In this document: positions 30,351-35,263 of the stretch, piece by piece
Layout of the letters: the number at the start of each line of letters is the position of its first letter
Numbering within the stretch: the first letter of the stretch is position 1
Virus record (IMG/VR): IMGVR_UViG_3300033553_000827
Coordinates: 1 to 35,263 of that record
Reading direction: 5' to 3' (one strand)
Length of the DNA: 35,263 bases
Source: a virus
Translations under genes and position numbers: made by a program
Notes under the pieces: model-generated
What the model saw: only the letters and a program-made list of their open reading frames with translations
The model's database searches: none
What the model was told of the DNA's origin: nothing

Positions 30351-30392
30351 AGGTATTAAGTTCTATTTTAGTTGACATAGGTATTTTGTTCT
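30351..30392 (+). promoter_or_regulatory. Operator pair and rightward early promoter
   Basis: AGGTATTAAGTTCT (30351-30364) and AGGTATTTTGTTCT (30379-30392), both in plus orientation, 28 bases apart, match the operators at 28949 and 28973. A consensus -35 TTGACA (30372-30377) lies immediately before the second copy, which would occupy the promoter spacer; the -10 is unclear (near 30392-30400). The next gene (30425) has an excellent ribosome binding site, AAAGGAGG. The repressor probably shuts this operon in the lysogen. Confidence 0.8.
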
Positions 30393-30424
30393 AATACCGA
30401 TAGCCTCACCTAAAGGAGGCTGAC

Positions 30425-30688
30425 ATGCAAACACCCATCGACAAAGCAAAACACGTCGTCACCCACCCGCAGCACTTCGCGCGGGTTCCTGCGGTGCTGG
30501 CGATCAACTGGGAACGGCTTAAGAACGCACGCGGCCAGACGGTCGATTACAATCGTATCGGCCCACCCGCCTACGTGATCGGCCCCGAATGCCCCGGCAT
30601 CGCCGCCGCCCGCATGTCTCGCATCCCCGCCAAAGTCCGCGAGATCGCCAGAGCAAAGGGCTATGACATGCCGCCGAGTGCCGCATGA
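30425..30688 (+). CDS. Early phage protein of unknown function
   Basis: An 87-residue basic protein, first gene of the rightward operon, with AAAGGAGG 5 bases before the ATG. Sequence features include RVPAVLAINWERLKNARGQT and GPPAYVIGPECPGIAAARMS. No domain is recognised. Small early genes at this location in other phages often modify host functions or regulate recombination, but nothing here shows which. The stop overlaps the next start. Confidence 0.65.
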   Translation: MQTPIDKAKHVVTHPQHFARVPAVLAINWERLKNARGQTVDYNRIGPPAYVIGPECPGIAAARMSRIPAKVREIARAKGYDMPPSAA

Positions 30689-31014
30689 TGCACGAACGCC
30701 TCGCCACCTTTGTTTCGGGCCTCGACAAGATCGATGCCGAGGACACAGAAACGCTGAAAGACGCGTTCATGAACGAAGTGATCGAGAACGGCGGGACATA
30801 CGATCCACCGGACGGCGCGGGACGCTCCTATTTTGAGATCAGCCTGCACGATGTGACCGCCACCGGCGCATCCGAACTGCTGGCCATCCGCAATTGGCGC
30901 ATCGCCGCCACCGCACGACTGCTCAACCCCGACGGCCGCGATGTCGAGGCTGATGGTTTCATTACCATGCACCCGCCCTGCGACCTGCTGACAGACACGG
31001 GGGTCAGCACATGA
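30685..31014 (+). CDS. Early phage protein of unknown function
   Basis: A 109-residue, acidic protein whose ATG overlaps the previous stop codon. It contains YFEISLHDVTATGASELLAI and a C-terminal ADGFITMHPPCDLLTD. I do not recognise it. The acidic character beside a basic partner suggests they might interact, but this is speculation from charge. It overlaps the next gene by 4 bases. Confidence 0.6.
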   Translation: MMHERLATFVSGLDKIDAEDTETLKDAFMNEVIENGGTYDPPDGAGRSYFEISLHDVTATGASELLAIRNWRIAATARLLNPDGRDVEADGFITMHPPCDLLTDTGVST

Positions 31015-31193
31015 AAACCGTTGCCCAACTCTCCGCGACCGAAATCAGAGACGCATTGCGCGAATACGTAGAACGTAAAACAGGCGGCAAGGTCATCCAG
31101 AATGGCGTTCTTATCAGTGCGCGGCGCGCCGATGGAAACGACCAGCGCGAGCGCGTCGAACTGACCACAAAGATCACCTACGAGACCAGCTAG
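31011..31193 (+). CDS. Small early protein of unknown function
   Basis: A 60-residue protein, ATG overlapping the previous stop (ATGA). It reads like a small alpha/beta protein: an N-terminal helix (SATEIRDALREYVERKTGGK), then two strands (VIQNGVLISARR; RVELTTKITYET). No family is recognised. It is the last gene before the tandem hairpins at 31208-31271. Confidence 0.6.
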   Translation: MKTVAQLSATEIRDALREYVERKTGGKVIQNGVLISARRADGNDQRERVELTTKITYETS

Positions 31194-31207
31194 CCCCCGT
31201 TACCTGC

Positions 31208-31271
31208 TGCGGCACACCTCCTCCCGTGCCGCACACTTGCCGGCGGGCCTCAATGCCCGCCGGTCTTTTCC
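31208..31271 (+). terminator. Tandem hairpins with T-tract inside the rightward operon
   Basis: Hairpin one: TGCGGCAC (31208-31215) with GTGCCGCA (31226-31233). Hairpin two: CCGGCGGGC (31240-31248) with GCCCGCCGG (31255-31263), followed by TCTTTTCC (31264-31271). The second is a good intrinsic terminator and would split the rightward operon, so downstream genes need readthrough, antitermination or their own promoter. Confidence 0.75.
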
Positions 31272-31291
31272 AAATCAAATGGATATGCGTC

Positions 31292-31534
31292 ATGGACATC
31301 TTTCGAGATCACGACAAAGAAACGCCGCCCAACCGGATTGAACGGTGCCAGCAATGGCCCGAATGCGGCTGCATCAGCGGCCACTCAAAGGCGTCCTGCA
31401 CCAACATCACGCACCGCCAGTCACGCGGGACGCATGGTGCCGCGATCATCGTCCCGATCGCCACCGCCTTTGCCCTAGCCTTTGCCTACGGCCTGACCCA
31501 ACTGGCAGCCCTCACGATCGGCATGCTGCCATGA
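31292..31534 (+). CDS. Small Cys-rich protein with C-terminal membrane span
   Basis: 80 residues from the ATG at 31292; only a weak GGAT lies upstream. A cysteine cluster (CQQWPECGC and CTN, ~18-38) could bind a metal. Residues ~51-75 form one membrane span (AAIIVPIATAFALAFAYGLT). It is therefore a tail-anchored small protein with a cytoplasmic, possibly metal-binding head. No family is recognised. Its stop overlaps the next ATG. Confidence 0.55.
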   Translation: MDIFRDHDKETPPNRIERCQQWPECGCISGHSKASCTNITHRQSRGTHGAAIIVPIATAFALAFAYGLTQLAALTIGMLP

Positions 31535-31806
31535 CCTCCAAAATCCGCCAGCGCCTGGACGACATGCAGCCCGCGCAACAGGCGGGCATCCTATGCAACG
31601 ACCCAAGGTTCCAGCGCTTCGCCGCGATGCGGTGCGGCCTGTCCGGTCAGCAGTTCAGCGCCAGCGCATCCGCCGAATATCTGCGCGACTGCTGCCAGAT
31701 CGACAGCCGCACCGCGCTGAACACAAGCGGCCCCGCCCAATCCAAATTCGCCGCCCTGCGCACAGACTTCGACGCATGGACCGGCAAGATCGCCAGCCCC
31801 AGATAA
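31531..31806 (+). CDS. Early phage protein of unknown function
   Basis: 91 residues from the ATG at 31531 (ATGA overlap with the previous stop; longer in-frame starts would run inside the upstream gene). It is mainly helical: IRQRLDDMQPAQQAGILCND; RFAAMRCGLSGQQFSASASA; AALRTDFDAWTGKIA. No domain is recognised. Confidence 0.6.
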   Translation: MTSKIRQRLDDMQPAQQAGILCNDPRFQRFAAMRCGLSGQQFSASASAEYLRDCCQIDSRTALNTSGPAQSKFAALRTDFDAWTGKIASPR

Positions 31807-31823
31807 AAAGGAATCCCAAAGTG

Positions 31824-32246
31824 ATGGCAAAGAAAACACCTGGCACCGAGATTGCCAAACCCGCCCCGCATGATCCGTACAAAATGCGCACCCTTGAACA
31901 GATCCTTGCCCTGTTTGATGGCGGTGATTTCCTCGAAGAAGTCATGGACGGCCATAAGAAGCTTCAAATCGATCTTTTGGAGCACAAGGCAGAACACGGC
32001 ACCAAGGGGTGTGGCGGTTCCATGACACTTCAGGTCAGCTATGCCCTTGGCAAATCCGGTGACGTCGCCATGGGCGCAACCGTCACCTTCAAAGCGCCGA
32101 AAAAGCCACCCAGCAGCGCCGCAGCCTTCATCAACGATAACGGCGAACTGACGCTCTATAGCCCGTTCATGTCCCGCATGCATCAGCCCGTCCGCGATGT
32201 CAGCGACTATGACCCGGACACAGGCGAAGTACGCGACACCGACTAA
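31824..32246 (+). CDS. Early phage protein, beta-rich, paired with DUF2303 gene
   Basis: 140 residues from the ATG at 31824; AAGGAA lies about 10 bases upstream and a GTG at 31821 is possible. The middle region reads GGSMTLQVSYALGKSGDVAM then GATVTFKAPKKPPS and looks like a small beta sheet; the C-terminus has SDYDPDTGEVRD. It directly precedes the DUF2303 gene, with which homologues seem often paired in alphaproteobacterial phages as I recall. No function is known. Confidence 0.65.
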   Translation: MAKKTPGTEIAKPAPHDPYKMRTLEQILALFDGGDFLEEVMDGHKKLQIDLLEHKAEHGTKGCGGSMTLQVSYALGKSGDVAMGATVTFKAPKKPPSSAAAFINDNGELTLYSPFMSRMHQPVRDVSDYDPDTGEVRDTD

Positions 32247-32270
32247 CCCAAACCGAAAAGGAGCCGAGAA

Positions 32271-33260
32271 ATGGCCGAAAAACCAATCTACACCATGGAA
32301 AACCCCGCACAGACAATGCGCGATGTGATGGAAGAAATCGGGGGCAGTGAACATATCGCCGCACCAACTGATTTTGATCTGACCAAAGCGCACGTGATAA
32401 CCATTCCAGAGAAACGCACGGTCGCAGACCTCACGAAGTATCACCGTGACGCGGCGGAATACCTGAAGCCGGCGCGCCGCAAGGGCACTGCCCGCTTTGA
32501 CGATCTGGAAAGCCTCATCATGTGGGCGAACCGCTTCAAAGGCGAAACCTCGGCACTGTTTGCAAAACCCGACATGACCGCCCCGACACTGAACTGCATC
32601 GCAGACTATCACGCACAGGGCCCAGTAACGGTGAACACCCAGACAGGCGACCCTACCGCGATGCACTGCAATCATCGCGCCATCTACAATTTCCCGCTTT
32701 CCGACGAATGGAAGGCATGGATGGCAATTTCAGGCGCTGCGCTGGACAAAGATGAAATGGGCGAATTCATCGAAGTGCAGGCAAAAGACATCATGGACCC
32801 CACGCCAGCAGTCCTGCGCGGTCAGCCGTCGGACAACAATGAAAAGTGGGAAAACAAGCTGATTGAAACGGCCCATCAGATTGAAGGCCGGTATGGCCAA
32901 TTGACCCAGCTGCTGGCGATGTCCAAGAAGTTTCAGGTTTTCGAGACAAGCGACCTGAAAGTCGCCACAAACCGCGATACAGGCGAGGCGGAGATCCAGT
33001 TCCTTAACGAACACAAGGACGCAGACGGGCAACCGCTGAAGATTCCGAACCTGATCATCATTGCGATCCCGGTGTTCCTGGGCGGCGCGCTGTACCGGAT
33101 GCCCGTCCGCTTCCGGTATCGGAAGTCAGGCGCATCGGTGAAATTCATCCTGTCGATCTACAACCCCGAAAAGGCATTCGAAGCTTCATTCGAGGAGGCA
33201 ATCACAGTCGCCAAAGAACAAACAGATCTTCCATTGTTTCTTGGCACTCCGGAATCCTGA
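32271..33260 (+). CDS. DUF2303 (YfdQ-like) phage protein
   Basis: A 329-residue protein, ribosome binding site AAAGGAG upstream. The N-terminal KRTVADLTKYHRDAAEYLKP then ARRKGTARFDDLESLIMWAN is diagnostic of DUF2303/YfdQ, known from E. coli CPS-53 and many phages. PTLNCIADYHAQGPVTVNTQ and the later AIYNFPLSDEWKAWMAISG also match. The role is not established; it often lies with single-strand annealing or exonuclease genes, none of which I see here. Length is normal for the family. Confidence 0.88.
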   Translation: MAEKPIYTMENPAQTMRDVMEEIGGSEHIAAPTDFDLTKAHVITIPEKRTVADLTKYHRDAAEYLKPARRKGTARFDDLESLIMWANRFKGETSALFAKPDMTAPTLNCIADYHAQGPVTVNTQTGDPTAMHCNHRAIYNFPLSDEWKAWMAISGAALDKDEMGEFIEVQAKDIMDPTPAVLRGQPSDNNEKWENKLIETAHQIEGRYGQLTQLLAMSKKFQVFETSDLKVATNRDTGEAEIQFLNEHKDADGQPLKIPNLIIIAIPVFLGGALYRMPVRFRYRKSGASVKFILSIYNPEKAFEASFEEAITVAKEQTDLPLFLGTPES

Positions 33261-33270
33261 TTTCTCTTTC

Positions 33271-33292
33271 TGGCCCCCTGACATGGGGGCCA
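33271..33292 (+). terminator. GC-rich hairpin after the DUF2303 gene
   Basis: TGGCCCCC and GGGGGCCA form an 8-bp stem with loop TGACAT, starting 11 bases after the DUF2303 stop. No T-tract follows. It may attenuate transcription into the RelA/SpoT-domain gene. Confidence 0.5.
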
Positions 33293-33321
33293 TCGACAGA
33301 AACCAGACTGGGAGAACTCCA

Positions 33322-33453
33322 ATGTCGAAGAAAAGCATGGCCGTGCCGCGCCAGCCCACGAGCGCGCCGGTCGAGCGTGAGAACAGTGAGGTGCAGGCTT
33401 TTATCTTTTCACACACAAGGATGGAGATAGCTTATGATCACTCAACCGCTTAA
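33322..33453 (+). CDS. Possible 43-residue protein upstream of the RelA/SpoT gene
   Basis: The ATG at 33322 has a good ribosome binding site (GGGAGAA, 6 bases). The frame ends 20 bases inside the RelA/SpoT gene, so it could be translationally linked to it. It begins MSKKSMAVPRQPTSAPVERE and has VQAFIFSHTRMEIAYD. No family is recognised. If real, a small partner such as an antitoxin or regulator of the next gene is one possibility; it is only a candidate. Confidence 0.4.
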   Translation: MSKKSMAVPRQPTSAPVERENSEVQAFIFSHTRMEIAYDHSTA

Positions 33454-34654
33454 TCTCGCGGCAATCCAAAAAAATTGCACTGAGGTATTTGATGTGTCCG
33501 ACTTCCCGCGCCTTGAGTTTTCAAAGAAAGACGTTGTCCGCGCAGGCAGCTCACTCAAAGGGCGCATCCTGTGGACATCAGAGAACGAAGCAGAAATTCT
33601 TCGGGTTTTTCAGATCGCAAACAGCTGGCGTGCATCCCATGCATTTCCAATGCACAGAATGCGGGCTGAGCTTCATGGCCGCATGAGTGCGTTGAAGATC
33701 AGAGGGCTGACCGCCGCACGCCTAAAGCAAATGACCTCAATTCGGGGAAAACTAATCCGGATTAGCAGCAACCTTAGACAGTTGCAGGATCTTGGTGGCT
33801 GCCGAGCTGTCGTGCCCACCATAGCGGAAGCTAAAGTTTTAGCCGCTGAGATCGGTGAGAAATATCCACACTATTTGAAGCGTGAAGACGCATACATGGA
33901 TTCGCCACGGCCGAGCGGTTATCGGAGTCACCATCTGGTGTTTGCATTTACACCCCGCAATATCCACGAAACAGAGTACGAAGGTCGATTGATAGAAATT
34001 CAGATACGTAGTCGACTTCAGCATTCATGGGCGACAGCTGTCGAGGCTGTAGGTCTTTATCGTGGAGAAAACTTAAAGGCTGGTTACGGCAGCAAAGATT
34101 GGCTCCGCCTGTTTGAACTTATGTCTTTTGAATTTGCCCTGAGTGAAGGATGTGAATTTGCACAAGATGGGTCAAATGAAAGAGTTGCTGAGATTATTGA
34201 TCTAAATAATTCGTTGAATGCAGCGCAAACTCTAGACACGCTTAGTCATGCAGTTCTTGGCCTTGATAGAATTGAGCGTGATCGCAATCACAAGCCAAAA
34301 TATTGCCTGATTACCTATGACCATCAAAACCGAAAAGTTGGGGTAAAATATCTCGATGGTCCTTCAAATATTGGGTCGGCTCTTGAACGCGGTAATGCAA
34401 ATAGCGACGACGAAAATAGATATAGCGCTGTGGTAGTCGAGTTAGACAAAATTGAAAATCTAAAGAGCGCATACCCTAATTACTTTGGAGATGTTCAACT
34501 TTTCAAGTCAGCGCTGTCAGACGTAGTAAGTGGAAAGCCTCCAAGAGAGTATTCCTTACCTCCAATTGAACGTGTGCCACCACCACCCAAGGAGATCCCT
34601 GACGATTCATGGCTTCGATATCCGAACCGTCGCAATCGTCGTTGGGATGAGTAG
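33434..34654 (+). CDS. RelA/SpoT-domain nucleotidyltransferase (alarmone synthetase-like)
   Basis: A 406-residue protein. Residues ~60-205 match the RelA/SpoT synthetase fold: an N-terminal helical lead-in (NSWRASHAFPMHRMRAEL), SIRGKLIR (~102-109), the metal-binding LQDLGGCRAVV (Asp119), YMDSPRPSGYRSHHL (~154-168, nucleotide-binding Tyr/His region) and IEIQIRSRLQHSWA with the conserved Glu188. No HD hydrolase, TGS or ACT domain is present. A C-terminal ~170-residue extension (KPKYCLITYDHQNRKVGVKY; proline-rich ~370-385) is of unknown role. It may make ppGpp/pppApp or pyrophosphorylate tRNA, as toxic small alarmone synthetases do. The gene is distinctly AT-richer than its neighbours, indicating transfer. 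GGAG lies 8 bases upstream. Confidence 0.88.
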   Translation: MITQPLNLAAIQKNCTEVFDVSDFPRLEFSKKDVVRAGSSLKGRILWTSENEAEILRVFQIANSWRASHAFPMHRMRAELHGRMSALKIRGLTAARLKQMTSIRGKLIRISSNLRQLQDLGGCRAVVPTIAEAKVLAAEIGEKYPHYLKREDAYMDSPRPSGYRSHHLVFAFTPRNIHETEYEGRLIEIQIRSRLQHSWATAVEAVGLYRGENLKAGYGSKDWLRLFELMSFEFALSEGCEFAQDGSNERVAEIIDLNNSLNAAQTLDTLSHAVLGLDRIERDRNHKPKYCLITYDHQNRKVGVKYLDGPSNIGSALERGNANSDDENRYSAVVVELDKIENLKSAYPNYFGDVQLFKSALSDVVSGKPPREYSLPPIERVPPPPKEIPDDSWLRYPNRRNRRWDE

Positions 34655-34657
34655 AAA

Positions 34658-35038
34658 ATGACTAAGTCGCCGTTATTTCACGATGATTGGTTTTGTCGGC
34701 CCATACGCATCCAGCTGCAGCGCACCAAAGGATGGCGCATGCCGACCAACACAGTGAACGTTGCGCGTGGGCCCGGTCGCGAATGGGGAAACCCTTGGAT
34801 CATTGGCAACAAACGTTGCGGGCGCGACGCACTTGGAAATTATCAGGAAGAGCTGATCAAAGACGCCGAAACAGCGGTGCACTTCTTTTCGGAAATGCTT
34901 GAATACGAACTGCGGCGATACCCCAGCAACGATGAAATCCGCGCCGAGCTGCGCGGCAAGAACCTCGCCTGCTGGTGCAAGCTGGATGCGCCCTGCCATG
35001 CAGACGTTCTGCTGCGAATTGCGAACGAGGACACCTGA
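34658..35038 (+). CDS. DUF4326 family protein
   Basis: A 126-residue protein. RIQLQRTKGWRMPTNTVNVA (~17-36), EWGNPWIIG and the C-terminal LRGKNLACWCKLDAPCHADV then LLRIAN are diagnostic of DUF4326, a small phage and bacterial family. Two Cys-His-type clusters (CWCKLDAPCH) suggest a metal or catalytic site, but the activity is not established. It starts 3 bases after the RelA/SpoT gene stop, so the two are probably co-transcribed. The composition returns to GC-rich here, unlike the preceding gene. Confidence 0.85.
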   Translation: MTKSPLFHDDWFCRPIRIQLQRTKGWRMPTNTVNVARGPGREWGNPWIIGNKRCGRDALGNYQEELIKDAETAVHFFSEMLEYELRRYPSNDEIRAELRGKNLACWCKLDAPCHADVLLRIANEDT

Positions 35039-35041
35039 CCC

Positions 35042-35263
35042 ATGCCAGTCACCCTTGATTTTGCCCCAAGGCTGATGCCCGCACCCCAGGCAGCACACTA
35101 TATAGGTGTGTCAGCCAGCACGTTGCGAACCCTGCCGATCCCACGGAAAGAGAACGGCACCAAGCGCCTCTATGACAAACGCGACCTTGACGACTACGTT
35201 GACGCGCTGCCCTATGAAGGCCAGACAGGGGAAAACACATGCGACGCGGTATTCAGCGATTGA
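35042..35263 (+). CDS. Excisionase-like HTH protein (AlpA/MerR type)
   Basis: A 73-residue protein. LMPAPQAAHYIGVSASTLRT (~11-30) then LPIPRKENGTKRLYDKRDLD is the standard winged helix-turn-helix of AlpA/Xis-type proteins (site choice, then R/K-x-Y-D-x-x-D-L-D). Its end overlaps the beginning of a frame that looks like an integrase. A recombination directionality factor beside integrase is the expected arrangement. The stop is at the last base of the window. Confidence 0.8.
   Translation: MPVTLDFAPRLMPAPQAAHYIGVSASTLRTLPIPRKENGTKRLYDKRDLDDYVDALPYEGQTGENTCDAVFSD
35239..35263 (+). CDS. Start of probable tyrosine integrase (runs off the window)
   Basis: An ATG preceded by CAGGGGAA at 6 bases opens a frame reading MRRGIQRL to the window edge, overlapping the excisionase-like gene. 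Roseophage integrases often begin with this kind of sequence (RRGI..L). Only eight codons are visible, so this is inference from position and the ribosome binding site. Confidence 0.5.

Noticed and set aside
31647-32675. Minus-strand open frame of 342 codons across the DUF2303 region
   Set aside because: Cuts across three genes on the plus strand that have ribosome binding sites and, in one case, a recognised family; Cys/Phe/His-rich shadow composition.

Overview
The window looks like a nearly complete temperate siphovirus (HK97-fold head, long non-contractile tail) integrated in an alphaproteobacterium, most likely of the Rhodobacteraceae (Roseobacter/Paracoccus-like). The pointers are the GC-rich coding bias, the head-tail gene order and protein types familiar from that group (DUF3168 tail terminator, TP901-1-type tail tube, TIGR02594-type endolysin, S49 prohead protease), and many genes that match conserved but unnamed roseophage proteins. 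Family names come from recognising motifs by eye; no database search was possible. The host assignment is inference.

Layout. Positions 1-450 hold an AT-rich XRE-type regulator resembling an antitoxin, closed by a perfect hairpin; it may be host DNA or a moron at the prophage's left edge. From about 28.9 kb down to 0.5 kb nearly everything is on the minus strand and reads leftward as one long series of overlapping genes (ATGA, TGATG and TAATG junctions). The order is: a Cro-like gene, small regulators, a cupin-like protein, a triple-repeat DNA-binding-like protein, a DNA methyltransferase, a SANT/GcrA-like protein, a DUF1376-like replication candidate, a phased-repeat array (candidate origin), two unknown proteins, HNH nuclease, TerS, TerL, portal, S49 protease, capsid, probable cement protein, an Ala/Lys/Asp-rich helical protein, connectors, tail terminator, tail tube, frameshifted tail chaperones, tape measure, tail-tip proteins, a receptor-binding fibre with Asp boxes, and a lysis cassette with several membrane proteins around a Cys/His endolysin. 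A clear intrinsic terminator closes this operon at 781-821.

The control region lies at 28.9-30.4 kb. A short CI-like repressor (29023, plus) faces the Cro-like gene. Four copies of a 14-bp motif AGGTA-N4-GTTCT sit as two pairs, one pair between cI and cro and one pair about 1.4 kb away in front of the rightward early operon. One repressor therefore probably controls both early operons. Between the two pairs lies a convergent pair of accessory genes (a proline-rich small protein and a membrane protein). The rightward operon (30425 to the end) holds small early genes, a DUF2303/YfdQ protein, an AT-rich RelA/SpoT-domain gene, a DUF4326 protein, an excisionase-like protein and the first codons of a probable integrase that leaves the window.

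Most notable: (1) a prophage-carried RelA/SpoT-type nucleotidyltransferase, a plausible abortive-infection or superinfection-exclusion factor; (2) a probable programmed -1 frameshift at nine consecutive A residues in the tail assembly chaperone, giving an unannotated 187-residue product; (3) the shared operator set; (4) five repeats in helical phase next to a replication-like gene; (5) a secreted-protein moron on the plus strand inside the tail operon; (6) a one-base frame break in the tail-tip gene that may make the prophage tail-defective or may be an assembly error. No tRNA, rRNA, insertion sequence or CRISPR array was seen, and no stretch over about 200 bases lacks a gene.
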